Positions 8,842 through 17,008 of a stretch of 64,000 bases of DNA are shown here, piece after piece. The stretch covers positions 682,001 through 746,000 of the forward strand of contig NZ_JALKAA010000001.1 of the NCBI RefSeq assembly GCF_024171605.1, in the 5' to 3' direction. Source of the DNA: Pontibacter sp. HSC-36F09. Its GTDB lineage: Bacteria; Bacteroidota; Bacteroidia; Cytophagales; Hymenobacteraceae. Both the position numbers and the translations under genes were made by a program. Below the pieces are notes generated by a model. The model did no database searches, was not told where the DNA came from, and saw nothing but the letters and a program-made list of their open reading frames with translations. Position 1 is the first letter of the stretch, and each line of letters begins with the position of its first letter.

Positions 8842-9939
8842 CTAAAGGCTATACCTGATTTTGGAGGTATAGGTCGGCTTACTAATAGCATGGCCGGTTT
8901 TGGGGTTGATGAAGCGTACCGCCCCCTTTTTCAGTAGCCGCTCATAGGCCTGCTTGTAGTTCTCCAAGTTGTAGTGGGTGCCAACACTGTGTTTTTCGTA
9001 TACCTGCTGCAAGGCCATGTTATTGTACAGCCGGGCATTTTGCACCAGATCTTTCATCAGACTTTCAATCGAGAACCTGTAGTGCTCATGAAACAGGACC
9101 GTTTGTTGCGCCTGCAGGTTAGCGCCGAAGAGCGGCACCCCGTCTTCCTGGTAGTCGCTATACCCTTCCAGTAGCTCCTTTAGCCTGATATAGGCCTGCG
9201 CTGATGTAGAAGCAAGGACGAGGTACTGATTGGTTTGTTTCCTGTCCGGATGGTTTACCCTGAACTTTAAGGTATAGAAGCCTTTGCTGCTGAAGATTTC
9301 TTCAAAGCAGTCCAGCAAATACGCCTCCCGCCGGTCAGCGTTCCTGTTCTGCTTGTAAAAGCCTTTGATCTGCTCCAGTCGCTCTCCCAAAATTACCTGA
9401 AGCAAACTATCAGCTTTAGCTTTCTTCACCGCGGCTTCCAAAGCTTTTGGGTTGAAAAGCATCAGCAAATCCGAAGCTTTGGTCTGGATAGCTTGTAGTA
9501 GGAACTGCTGTGAATAAGCTTCCTCAACCGGATTGAGGAAAGTAAAGGCTGATCGTTCCGCATCCAGGATTTGCTCTGCCAGCAGCATAACCGGCGGGTG
9601 CAGCAGATCCTGGTAGAACGGCAGTTGCTCTACCCGCTCCTGCAGTTCAGCCAGGGCAGGCTGTTCAGCATCATAGAAGATCGTTTTTATGCACTGGTTC
9701 AGATCGAGTCGGGAGCCGGTGCTTTTGTATACCTGCCGCAGCAGCTGCAAGGCGGCAGGCACTGGCTCGTTGCTATCTAACCCGGCCTGCAAGTCAATGA
9801 AAGGTATAGGGGCGAGCGGCTTATCCGGCTGCTGCAGTATAGTGGCCATCCATACCTCAAACAAACGAGGCAACAGCTCAGCTTTGATCTCTGAGGCAGT
9901 TCTTTCAGTTTTGAAGAAGTCGCTGGGCGCTGCGGGCAT
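8842..9939 (-). CDS. TcmP-like (three-Cys-motif partner family) protein
   Basis: A 365-residue soluble protein. Its layout resembles the TcmP family: an N-terminal FF...K-rich helix, then PFIDLQAG at about residue 46 in place of the family's iDlFAGpG loop, an IFYDAEQPALAELQERV segment, a TFLNP...SDLLMLFNPKALEAAV stretch like the family's fDP...E.linF motif, and a YLVLAST strand before a C-terminal winged-helix-like region. The methyltransferase-type glycine loop is degenerate. TcmP genes usually neighbour a three-Cys (DUF5131) partner, and none is visible here. The assignment is from pattern memory only; function unknown. Confidence 0.45.
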   Translation of the reverse strand: MPAAPSDFFKTERTASEIKAELLPRLFEVWMATILQQPDKPLAPIPFIDLQAGLDSNEPVPAALQLLRQVYKSTGSRLDLNQCIKTIFYDAEQPALAELQERVEQLPFYQDLLHPPVMLLAEQILDAERSAFTFLNPVEEAYSQQFLLQAIQTKASDLLMLFNPKALEAAVKKAKADSLLQVILGERLEQIKGFYKQNRNADRREAYLLDCFEEIFSSKGFYTLKFRVNHPDRKQTNQYLVLASTSAQAYIRLKELLEGYSDYQEDGVPLFGANLQAQQTVLFHEHYRFSIESLMKDLVQNARLYNNMALQQVYEKHSVGTHYNLENYKQAYERLLKKGAVRFINPKTGHAISKPTYTSKIRYSL

Positions 9940-10032
9940 GGGTTGTAATGCTGTTTGTTATCGAGGTATACTGAACTTACCCTTACTGAAATGCTGGTTT
10001 AGGTATACAAAGATACAGCTTCACAAAACAAG

Positions 10033-10065
10033 AAAGCCCCTGTAATTTCCGTTACAAAGGCTTTT
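10033..10065 (-). terminator. Displaced original terminator of tRNA-Leu
   Basis: AAAGCC-CC-TGTAA pairs with TTACA-AA-GGCTTT. On the minus strand it is followed by the T-rich run TTTCTTGTTTTG, so it terminates leftward transcription. No leftward gene lies just to its right now. If the island (10080-19828) is removed at its 13-base repeat, this hairpin falls about 15 bases downstream of the tRNA-Leu 3' end, where a tRNA terminator is expected. Confidence 0.55.
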
Positions 10066-10079
10066 CTACAGTTTATTCT

Positions 10080-10092
10080 AGTACCAGGAGCG
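10080..10092. repeat. Distal attachment site (attL-type) of the island
   Basis: AGTACCAGGAGCG is an exact 13-base direct copy of 19816-19828, which is the end of the acceptor stem of tRNA-Leu(UAA) plus two bases beyond. It marks the left edge where composition changes from backbone to AT-rich. Identity stops after the 13 bases, which is short for a tRNA att core. Confidence 0.6.
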
Positions 10093-10155
10093 TGTATTTA
10101 GCCCTTGCTATATAGTGCTGAAAATCAATTGGTTAATCCACCCCTTCAAGTAACT

Positions 10156-10175
10156 AGTTACAAACTGGTTACAAA
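10156..10175 (+). repeat. Island-end direct repeat (possible integrase arm site), left copy
   Basis: AGTTACAAACTGGTTACAAA, identical and in the same orientation to 19675-19694. It lies 63 bases inside the left core repeat and itself contains GTTACAAA twice, 11 bases apart. Confidence 0.7.
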
Positions 10176-10217
10176 ATTAGAAAAGGCATCTGCAAATAAC
10201 GCGCGTTTAAGGTGGTG

Positions 10218-11294
10218 CTATATGACTTTGTTGAGCTTTGGAACCCGGCTGATTAGGCTAGCCAAGGCCAAAGAAATCCCAAAGACCAGGCAGAACTTTA
10301 TCAGAACGTCAGGCAAGGTAAAGCCAGTCGTCAATTCAAGCCTCTCTCTTAAGAGACGTATGATATCCAGAATTCCCGCATGTATAAGATAAACGCCCAA
10401 CGTCAATTTGGAGAACCTTGAAAGCCAGTTAGCTTGAAAACTACTCTGAGAAAACAATTTGAAGATCGCCAGGGAAGCTACTATAACCAAAGGAAAGAGG
10501 TAATTGTAAAACAGGGGGTTCCTGAAAAAATAGGCCAGTAGGGCTATTGAAACAGATGACACCACATATACAGCTAAAAGGCTTATGCTACCCCATCTTT
10601 TTTGGCTATTGACTATAACATAGCCCATCAGAAAGTACCCGATGTACTCAGCAAACCAAAGGATAAATATTGAGTCATTCTTAAAGTAGTCATTCCAGAG
10701 GTTTATCAAAAACCCGACACCTAACATTATGTAAGCTGCTTTTTTCACTTCCTCCAACTCTAAGGTTTGTATGGCTCTATTTACAACCGGCGTCACAAGA
10801 TAAAGCCCTATCAGCATGTATATGTACCACAAGTGATAAAAAGGCTTTCCAATCAGAATCCTATTGATAACTGGAGCCAATACCAATTCCCCTGAACCAA
10901 CATACTGCATTAGGAACAAGTACAATACATATGCCCCGCTCCAGAAAGTTAAAGGCCATAGTACCCTGGCTGCTCTTTTCTTATAGAAAAAAGTATAAGG
11001 CTCGTTCCGCCCCAAGAGAAACGCCCCACTGATCATAACAAAAAGCGGCACACAAACTCTACAGAAGGAATTTAGCACATTGCCTATCCAAAAGGCTGAA
11101 TTAAATTCCTGGGCTTCTAGTCCACTGGTTGCGTATGGTGCAGCTATATGCAGTAGCACCACCAAGATCATAGAAAATGATCTTAATACGTCAACTGATA
11201 CATTCCTTTTTTCCTTAGGGCCTGTTTTGGGAAGGGTTACTGCAGCGCCTGAGGCAATAGTACTACCTTTGACTTGGTTAGCCTTTATTAGCAT
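10218..11294 (-). CDS. Acyltransferase family 3 membrane protein
   Basis: A 358-residue integral inner-membrane protein with about ten hydrophobic segments. The N-terminal motif VDVLRSFSMILVVLLH is the hallmark of acyltransferase family 3 (OafA/WecH/NodX type), with the conserved Arg and His. Such enzymes move acetyl or other acyl groups onto surface glycans. It is in the left, cargo part of the island, and its base composition is clearly AT-richer than backbone genes. Only 42 bases separate its stop from the 20-base end repeat. The substrate cannot be read from the sequence. Confidence 0.85.
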   Translation of the reverse strand: MLIKANQVKGSTIASGAAVTLPKTGPKEKRNVSVDVLRSFSMILVVLLHIAAPYATSGLEAQEFNSAFWIGNVLNSFCRVCVPLFVMISGAFLLGRNEPYTFFYKKRAARVLWPLTFWSGAYVLYLFLMQYVGSGELVLAPVINRILIGKPFYHLWYIYMLIGLYLVTPVVNRAIQTLELEEVKKAAYIMLGVGFLINLWNDYFKNDSIFILWFAEYIGYFLMGYVIVNSQKRWGSISLLAVYVVSSVSIALLAYFFRNPLFYNYLFPLVIVASLAIFKLFSQSSFQANWLSRFSKLTLGVYLIHAGILDIIRLLRERLELTTGFTLPDVLIKFCLVFGISLALASLISRVPKLNKVI

Positions 11295-11411
11295 GTATGG
11301 ATTGCTTTAGGAAGTTATTATATATGAGTAAGATGGTATTCTCCATTTAGTATCAAAATATTCATATTATTGAAAAAATATTATGGCCTTTTTTAACTTG
11401 AAGTGAATAAA

Positions 11412-12488
11412 CTAAATATTAACAGCAGAGGCTTTTCCTGCTCTTAAAGCAGCTCTCTCTTTCACCTTTTGCCTCAATCTTTTTATAACAGGCTCTTCAA
11501 AATAAATGGTAATAAAAGAGGCTATACCAATAGATACAACTAAGGCCGTTAATGCTGCAGCAGTAAAATTCAGATGCAAACGGTTAGTCATGAAAGGAAT
11601 TATTACTCCGATACTTAAAAACTGGTGTATTAAGTAAAGGCTATAGGATATCCTTCCAAAAAATAGTGCAGGCTTGCTAACAATAAAGCCTAGCCTATCT
11701 CTAACATATAGTAACCATACTACAAAATAGATGAAAATGATGGAGCCATATTCTATTAGACTGAGCGCGGCCGAACTCCACAAGTCATCTGCTAAAACCA
11801 GTGCTGCCCCAAAACAGAAGGCTAACCCAAAATATCTTTGATTAGTTTCCCCTTCAAACTTAATCTTGTAGAACAATATGCCTGCTAGGAACATTGGTAA
11901 ATGTTTAAGGATAGGCAATAATGCCTCAATAGACCTATACAGAGAAGGCACGTATTGTTCTATTATAATATCATCGATAAGAACTAACCCTAAGGCAGCG
12001 TACCCAACTACCTCTATGCGTTCTATTTTCTTTGCCACCCATATAAAAAGTATAGCAATATAGAATAGCATCTCTATAATCAATGTCCAATAAGACCCAT
12101 CTAAGTCTTTGACATTGAAATAATGCTGAAACATAGATAGATTAATAATGTACTGAGGCAAAAGCTGGTTAACTTCTTGTCCAGTAAACAGCTTGACAAC
12201 TAACACGAGGAAAACAGTAAAAGACACGCAAAGCCAGTAGGTAGGATAGAGGCGAATAAATCTATTCAATACAAAATCTTTCCAGTGGGTAGTTCTGTTA
12301 ATAGTAAGAAAAATCACAAATCCGCTGATAATAAAGAATAAGTCTACCCCCGTTACACCATAGGTGAACTGTAAATAGAGATCTTTACGGATCATTGTGA
12401 TATGAAAGAGCACCACTGATAGTGCTGCGAATCCTCTTAATGCATCTAATTCCTGTAGCCTTTGCTTCATATAAAATAAGTAAAACAC
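11412..12488 (-). CDS. Acyltransferase family 3 membrane protein
   Basis: A second family-3 acyltransferase: LDALRGFAALSVVLFH near the N-terminus, then GVTGVDLFFIISGFVIF and FVLNRFIRLYPTYWLCV, which are the standard motifs, and about ten membrane segments. The listed start gives MFYLFYMKQ; the ATG at 12470 (MKQRLQELDALRG) is the more usual N-terminus. It lies upstream of the 10218-11294 gene on the same strand, about 117 bases away, and may be co-transcribed. Strongly AT-rich codon use marks it as island cargo. Confidence 0.88.
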   Translation of the reverse strand: MFYLFYMKQRLQELDALRGFAALSVVLFHITMIRKDLYLQFTYGVTGVDLFFIISGFVIFLTINRTTHWKDFVLNRFIRLYPTYWLCVSFTVFLVLVVKLFTGQEVNQLLPQYIINLSMFQHYFNVKDLDGSYWTLIIEMLFYIAILFIWVAKKIERIEVVGYAALGLVLIDDIIIEQYVPSLYRSIEALLPILKHLPMFLAGILFYKIKFEGETNQRYFGLAFCFGAALVLADDLWSSAALSLIEYGSIIFIYFVVWLLYVRDRLGFIVSKPALFFGRISYSLYLIHQFLSIGVIIPFMTNRLHLNFTAAALTALVVSIGIASFITIYFEEPVIKRLRQKVKERAALRAGKASAVNI

Positions 12489-12674
12489 GAAATTAGATTA
12501 TTGACAATGCAAATACAAGCTATCAGTCAAGTGCTTGTTAATATGGTGTCTACTACATACTCATAGTCATGCCATTACTTATATCTACAAATTGTAATTA
12601 GAACATTTTGAGTCCGCTTTACTTGCACTTGTTACAAATCCAGCAGCCTCTGCTTATCAAAATAACTCATCCCC

Positions 12675-12770
12675 TCACTCTCCCTAATCTTCTGCATTAT
12701 TCTGCTAAACCGTTTAGTAGGCTTGCCTGCATTGGTTTTTCTGAAATGCTTCCTGCTATTCTGGTAATCT
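12675..12770 (-). pseudogene. Relic 1: 3' fragment of the island's 194-residue gene
   Basis: Translated on the minus strand, this stretch reads HFRKTNAGKPTKRFSRIMQ and then KIRES. That aligns with the end of the intact gene at 14577-15161 (HFRRTYKGKPTKRFLKLMQ, KIRES). Upstream similarity fades past about 12770. Open frames on the plus strand here are antisense artefacts. Confidence 0.8.
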
Positions 12771-12974
12771 TAGCTAAGCTCTCTATACGCACGGGAAACC
12801 TTAACAAGCCTAGTGGGGCGGCTCCCTTGCCTATTCTTTCCAATTCTGAAAATATGAACGCGAGAAAACATTAAGCCCAAACCCTTGCACGCACGGGAAT
12901 ACTAACAGGCGGTAAAGCTGAAAATCCACTGTTATTTCACTGTTATTGCTGACATTGAATAAGGAAAGCTTAAC

Positions 12975-13002
12975 AAAAAAGCTACCCCGTTAGAAGTAGC
13001 TT
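12975..13002 (-). terminator. Leftward terminator beside relic 2
   Basis: AAGCTAC and GTAGCTT form a 7-base stem, and on the minus strand the stem is followed by TTTTTTG. It lies downstream of relic 2 in the direction the relic would have been transcribed. Confidence 0.5.
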
Positions 13003-13104
13003 AACTCTGTTTCATCTCAGGTTTTCTCAGGTTCTACACCCTCCCAATGTGTAGTTTTATGTAGTTCTGCTATACGCGCGGGAATGTTAGGTTCTGTCAG
13101 GTTT

Positions 13105-13266
13105 ATATACTCCCAAAACTCTGGTTTTCTCGTGTAGTTCCTGCCATTACATTAACATTAGCTCATATTCATCAATAGGGCTCTCTAATCCACTGCATCA
13201 GCTTTAAGAACCTCTTGGTAGTCCTACCCGCATATTGCCTTTTAAAGTGTTTGCTGTTTTGGAAAC
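13105..13266 (-). pseudogene. Relic 2: 3' fragment of the island's 194-residue gene plus its downstream flank
   Basis: On the minus strand this reads NSKHFKRQYAGRTTKRFLKL then MQWIREP, matching the C-terminus of the intact 14577-15161 product, with a shortened end and stop codons thereafter. Nucleotide similarity continues into the flank: AAAACTCTGGTTTTCTC and TAGTTCCTGCCATTACATTA correspond to AAAACTCTAGTTTTCTC and TAGTTCCTGCCATTACATTA at about 14533-14583. The copy therefore includes the gene's 3' flank. Confidence 0.85.
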
Positions 13267-13353
13267 AACTATAAAGAGTATGATAATTAAAGTGATACTA
13301 AACAGAATTACTTTACTTTTACATGCTAATCTACAATTGAAAACAATTCTTAT

Positions 13354-14442
13354 ATGTCTGTTGCTTTACAAGAAAAAGGCAGTTTCTTTAATTCACTTCA
13401 AATCTTCAGGGGTATAGCCGCTCTGATGGTAGTCTTTCATCACCAATGGCCCTCTTTTACTTATTTCTTTGGACTGGATAATAGCACTATTTCTTTTGTT
13501 GCTGGTCTGGGCAAACATGGTGTAGATTTCTTCTTTGTCCTATCTGGTTTCATTATTACATATTCCTGCTATAACAAGTCAGCTAGCTTTGAGACCAATA
13601 AGTCTTATCTTTTAAATAGGGTGTTTAGAATTTACATTCCTTACCTCCCCATCGGTATAGCTATGTTGCTCTTGTACAGCTTGCTTCCTAATATGTCTGA
13701 GGGTAACAGAGACATAAGCTTGCTTACTTCGCTAACGCTTATTCCAGATGGCCCTCCCGCTTTGTCAGTGGCTTGGACACTGGTACATGAGATGATATTC
13801 TACCTGTTGTTTCTCATCTGGTTTTACACAAAGAGAGGCTGGTATATTTTTACTGCTGTATGGGCAGGGGTTATCATCTATCTGAATTGGCTGCATGCCG
13901 GTACAGCCTGGGATGGCATACCTGTCTTGAAGTTTTTTGCCTCTGTTTACAACCTAGAGTTTATCATGGGCTTTTACCTGGCTGTCTTGGTAAAGGAAAC
14001 TAAATTAGCCGGGCAGCAGGCGTTTCTTGCTGTGGCTGCTTTGGTGTGTACGGCAGCAGTGATTTTGAAATGGCAGGGGGTGCAATTGCCTATTACCTTA
14101 GTGTTCGCTGTAAGCTTCTTCTTCCTGATACTGGGCAGCATCAACACCGCTTTGGATAGAATCAAATCGTCTAGCTTGCTGATGGCAGTAGGGAATGCTT
14201 CTTATTCAATTTACCTGGTCCATAATCCAGAAATAAGCATTCTTGTGAGACTGTTCCCTAAATACTCGGGTGAGCTATATTCAGCATTTGTCTTTGTAGC
14301 CGTTTTCATAATATGCTGCCTTTCTGGTGTGATTTACAGCAAGATATTTGAGGAATACCTACTGAAAAAGGCTAAAGGTAAATTCTTACCTGCTCGAGCT
14401 AAAGCATCTACAAATATGGCTGTAGCTGAATCTAAGAACTGA
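13354..14442 (+). CDS. Acyltransferase family 3 membrane protein (third island copy)
   Basis: A 362-residue polytopic membrane protein. LQIFRGIAALMVVFHH, GKHGVDFFFVLSGFIITY and LNRVFRIYIPYLPIG are the family-3 motifs. It points the opposite way to the other two island acyltransferases. It sits between relic 2 on its left and the intact 194-residue gene on its right, both of which face leftward. This arrangement suggests it arrived as one cargo unit together with a duplicated element end. A bidirectional terminator follows 22 bases after the stop. Confidence 0.88.
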   Translation: MSVALQEKGSFFNSLQIFRGIAALMVVFHHQWPSFTYFFGLDNSTISFVAGLGKHGVDFFFVLSGFIITYSCYNKSASFETNKSYLLNRVFRIYIPYLPIGIAMLLLYSLLPNMSEGNRDISLLTSLTLIPDGPPALSVAWTLVHEMIFYLLFLIWFYTKRGWYIFTAVWAGVIIYLNWLHAGTAWDGIPVLKFFASVYNLEFIMGFYLAVLVKETKLAGQQAFLAVAALVCTAAVILKWQGVQLPITLVFAVSFFFLILGSINTALDRIKSSSLLMAVGNASYSIYLVHNPEISILVRLFPKYSGELYSAFVFVAVFIICCLSGVIYSKIFEEYLLKKAKGKFLPARAKASTNMAVAESKN

Positions 14443-14460
14443 TTTATTCACAAAGATTTT

Positions 14461-14505
14461 AAAACGGCTGACAAAGGTATTTGTACCCTCTTTGTCAGCC
14501 GATTT
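14461..14505. terminator. Bidirectional terminator between acyltransferase and 194-residue gene
   Basis: CGGCTGACAAAG (14465-14476) pairs with CTTTGTCAGCCG (14490-14501); A and T tracts flank it. It can end both the rightward acyltransferase and the leftward 14577-15161 gene. Confidence 0.8.
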
Positions 14506-14576
14506 ATATTAATCCTAATGTTCTATATACTTCTAAAACTCTAGTTTTCTCTAGTTTTCTCTAGTAGTTCCTGCCA

Positions 14577-15161
14577 TTACATTACCATCAGCTCAGATTC
14601 AGTATAGGGCGCGCGCTCACTTTCTCTGATCTTCTGCATTAGCTTTAGGAATCGTTTGGTAGGCTTTCCTTTGTAGGTTCTTCTAAAGTGTTTGCTGTAT
14701 AGCTCCTCATACACTTTGTCAGAACTGAACAGCTTTTCATACATTCTCATGATGCCTCTGTTCTTTTGGCTGTATGTCTGCTTTTCATACATATAGCCTT
14801 TACAGGCAGACCTGTGCAGGAACAGAGCCCCAACTGAGTAAAGTATCCTGCAATTTTTGCCAGTGCTAGGACAAACAAAGTACCATACCTCACCTTTGCC
14901 AATGTTGGCGGGAACGGTTGTAAGTTCCACTTTGTACTTTACAGGCTTATCCCCATAGGTATAACTCAGTTCCAGGTAAGGGTTATCTGTCAGGGTGCTA
15001 ACAGCTATACCTATGCTGCTGTAAACTGAACCGTTCTTACTCCATGTAATAGTGCCTGATCGGTAACGGTTGGGCTTAAGATAGCCCCATCTGTTAAGGT
15101 TTGATATCGATACTGTATTAACCTCATCAAACAAGGTCGGGAATGTGTAAGGCTTTGGCAT
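14577..15161 (-). CDS. Conserved mobile-element protein of unknown function (194 aa)
   Basis: I do not recognise a functional family. The product is soluble and rich in Tyr, Ser and Lys. Visible features are a YLKPNRYRSGTITWSKNGS stretch near residue 28, a KYKVELTTVPANIGKGEVW segment, and VCPSTGKNCRILY near residue 100, whose two cysteines plus His/Cys downstream could bind metal. A basic C-terminus follows (YKGKPTKRFLKLMQKIRES). It is the last gene of the leftward element unit, after the origin-like region. Fragments of its 3' end occur twice more in the island (12675, 13105), so copies of it have been duplicated or inherited from earlier insertions. Confidence 0.7.
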   Translation of the reverse strand: MPKPYTFPTLFDEVNTVSISNLNRWGYLKPNRYRSGTITWSKNGSVYSSIGIAVSTLTDNPYLELSYTYGDKPVKYKVELTTVPANIGKGEVWYFVCPSTGKNCRILYSVGALFLHRSACKGYMYEKQTYSQKNRGIMRMYEKLFSSDKVYEELYSKHFRRTYKGKPTKRFLKLMQKIRESERAPYTESELMVM

Positions 15162-15300
15162 AAGGGTATGGGTTTGAAATGAAACCTAAATCTTTAGGGA
15201 ATGTGCAGGATAAACAGGGCTTAATAACAGGCCATTTTTAAGGAGCCTACTTAGTTACTTTTTCTTTCTTAGTTGCATGCAAACCCACTTTAGGGGCTAA

Positions 15301-15310
15301 CGGTCGCTGT
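15301..15310 (+). repeat. Origin-type repeat, core copy 1
   Basis: CGGTCGCTGT preceded by CTAA instead of the AACAAG of the two longer copies. Confidence 0.6.
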
Positions 15311-15373
15311 TTTGGTATAGCCAAAGGATTCAGCATACCCCCCTTACCTTTAAATTGGCAGCGGTTTTTTTTC

Positions 15374-15394
15374 AGGAACAAGCGGTCGCTGTAA
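15374..15394 (+). repeat. Origin-type repeat, copy 2
   Basis: A 21-base unit, AGGAACAAG followed by CGGTCGCTGTAA, identical to copy 3. Confidence 0.75.
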
Positions 15395-15463
15395 CTGAAT
15401 AACTTTTAAGGATTTACTAGGCCCTACCCCCTTTCACCTTTTAGTTGCCAGCATGTAAAGTAT

Positions 15464-15484
15464 AGGAACAAGCGGTCGCTGTAA
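15464..15484 (+). repeat. Origin-type repeat, copy 3
   Basis: Identical to 15374-15394; 27 bases before the end of the rep coding region. Confidence 0.75.
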
Positions 15485-15510
15485 GGGGCTGCCATGCTCT
15501 AACTTACCCC

Positions 15511-16440
15511 TTAGCGGTAGTACTGCTTTGCCTTTGTTATTTTGCTGTTAAGCTCCTGTATCAATTCAGGCTGTTCTGCAATACTCTGAGCCATTGCCAT
15601 GCCCTTAAAGATGTTTCTAAGGTCTGTGTAATACTTCTTGTGTTTAAAGACCTTTTGCTCTTTCATTACCTCAATATGGTGTAAGAAGGCTTCTAAGCCT
15701 TTTTCCTGTACTACCAGCCTTAGCACTTGATCTGTATAATCCTTTGGGGTGTTTATCTTACTTGTATCCATTAGAGTAAGTCCTACTTTGTGTATTGCTT
15801 CATATTCATTGTACCAACGGTCATACATGCCCATGTAAAACCGCTCATCTGTCAGTGTATCTGGTGTTATTACCGCCTGATTAAACTGCTTAGGCAGGCG
15901 GGCCGTGTAGCTTACCTCAAACCTGAGCAGGTTCTTACCCCTGAACACATCAGGAATAGGCACCCCGTTCTTTTTGATCTCAGCTATCTTGTTGTATGCC
16001 TTTATGCTTCTTTGGCTGTTCTGATAGCTTATGCTTGTAGGCTGGGTAAGGCGCGTGTACCTTGGGCTTTGGCCCAGATAAGGGTAATACAGCTCAGGCT
16101 TATATTCTGTCATGATGTTATGCCCTACATCCATTCTTGTAACCTTTGCCTTATATACTGGCAGGTGTAGCGTGTCTGCCATCAGTTCAAAGGCCCTTTT
16201 ACTATCTGAGCGGGTTAGGGTGTGCAGGTTAGTGCCTAAGTAGAACTTAGCTAGACTTCCTTTGATACTTACCCCATGCTCTGATATGCCTATCCTTAAA
16301 TTACCAGCATTGCCAGTAATATAAGTTTTGCCTGTGTCCTGCCTGTAGTTCTCTGATAGGTTAGTCAGATATGACAGGCAGTCCCAAACAGAACCGCCTA
16401 TCATATCCACTGCTAGGAATTGGCCTATAGTACAGTACAT
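15511..16440 (-). CDS. Rolling-circle replication initiator (phage/plasmid gene II/X type)
   Basis: A 309-residue protein with motifs of the gene II/X or Rep_trans initiators: KVTRMDVGHNIM at about residues 99-110 (the R-x-D strand), SQRSIKAYNKIAEI at 142-155 (the family's tag-like Y-x-K-x-x-E segment), and LLRFEVSYTARL at 171-182. Such proteins nick one strand at the double-strand origin. It lies between the 177-residue gene (stop 34 bases upstream) and the repeat-rich origin-like region just downstream. Its presence implies the island can replicate after excision. No relaxase-type mobilisation gene accompanies it. Confidence 0.7.
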   Translation of the reverse strand: MYCTIGQFLAVDMIGGSVWDCLSYLTNLSENYRQDTGKTYITGNAGNLRIGISEHGVSIKGSLAKFYLGTNLHTLTRSDSKRAFELMADTLHLPVYKAKVTRMDVGHNIMTEYKPELYYPYLGQSPRYTRLTQPTSISYQNSQRSIKAYNKIAEIKKNGVPIPDVFRGKNLLRFEVSYTARLPKQFNQAVITPDTLTDERFYMGMYDRWYNEYEAIHKVGLTLMDTSKINTPKDYTDQVLRLVVQEKGLEAFLHHIEVMKEQKVFKHKKYYTDLRNIFKGMAMAQSIAEQPELIQELNSKITKAKQYYR

Positions 16441-16474
16441 AGCGTTTATAAAAAGTATAAATCTGTACTACTTA

Positions 16475-17008
16475 CTATAAGGAAATACCATAGTCAAAGA
16501 ACGGCTTAGCCTGTGCCCTTAGCTGTTCTATCTCGCTGTCTAATGCTCCATCTATTAGGTTTTGATAGTAGCCAGGTATAAGGTTCCTGCCATTAAGTAT
16601 TATAAACACTTCTACTAAGGTTAGATCCTGATTAGTGATGAACAGATAGCAGTCATTCCTGTAAGGGAATAGCGGGTTGGCTGTGCCATTGCTCAGGAGT
16701 CTGTTAGCGTTGGGGTATCCATAGCCATACTCAGGAAAGTCTACATCTTCAAAGTAGATGCTGGATAGGTTTAGTTTACCGTTGGATAGTGCCCATTCTG
16801 CCAGGCGTTTGCTATTGGTCTTTACAAACTCTCTGGCAGGTATCTTAAACAGGTACATTTGCCCTTTGGCGTTTATAAAATCTATCAACCCTGTATAGCC
16901 TTTAGTGTTGGCGTGGGTTGTGCAGTCTAAGCGGGCTTTACTTCTAATACCATACTTAGCCTTTACCTGATCTGGCAGGTTCTCAAATCTAAAGTATGCC
17001 GCTATCAT
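16475..17008 (-). CDS. Unknown island protein (177 aa)
   Basis: I do not recognise a family. The soluble 177-residue product is rich in aromatic residues and Asn (FPEYGYGYPNANRLL, PLFPYRNDCYLF) and ends in an acidic helix. Its start overlaps the end of the helix-turn-helix gene by 4 bases, and rep follows 34 bases downstream, so the three genes are almost certainly one transcription unit. By position it may assist replication or copy control, but no motif supports this. Confidence 0.6.
   Translation of the reverse strand: MIAAYFRFENLPDQVKAKYGIRSKARLDCTTHANTKGYTGLIDFINAKGQMYLFKIPAREFVKTNSKRLAEWALSNGKLNLSSIYFEDVDFPEYGYGYPNANRLLSNGTANPLFPYRNDCYLFITNQDLTLVEVFIILNGRNLIPGYYQNLIDGALDSEIEQLRAQAKPFFDYGISL

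Larger units (their letters stand above)
12489..13353. other. Gene-poor island segment with two gene relics
   Basis: No intact gene is supported in these 865 bases. They contain relic 1 (12675-12770), relic 2 (about 13105-13266) and a leftward terminator (12975-13002). A GTTACAAA half-repeat lies at 12631-12638, just left of relic 1. Several short direct repeats, such as cACGgGaA-type words (ACGCACGGGAA, ACGCGCGGGAA) and AGGTTTTCTCAGGTT, occur between the relics. Confidence 0.6.
15162..15510. other. Origin-like region with CGGTCGCTGT repeats
   Basis: A 349-base gap between Rep and the 194-residue gene. A 21-base direct repeat occurs at 15374-15394 and 15464-15484, 90 bases apart; its core AAGCGGTCGCTGTAA is identical in both. 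A third core, CGGTCGCTGT, lies at 15301-15310. TTAGTTGC words also recur near 15270 and 15441. Repeats of this kind beside a rolling-circle Rep gene are typical of a replication origin. Confidence 0.55.

Noticed and set aside
12608..12874. An 88-codon plus-strand gene in the island
   Set aside because: The minus strand here encodes a recognisable fragment of the 194-residue gene, so the plus-strand frame is accidental.
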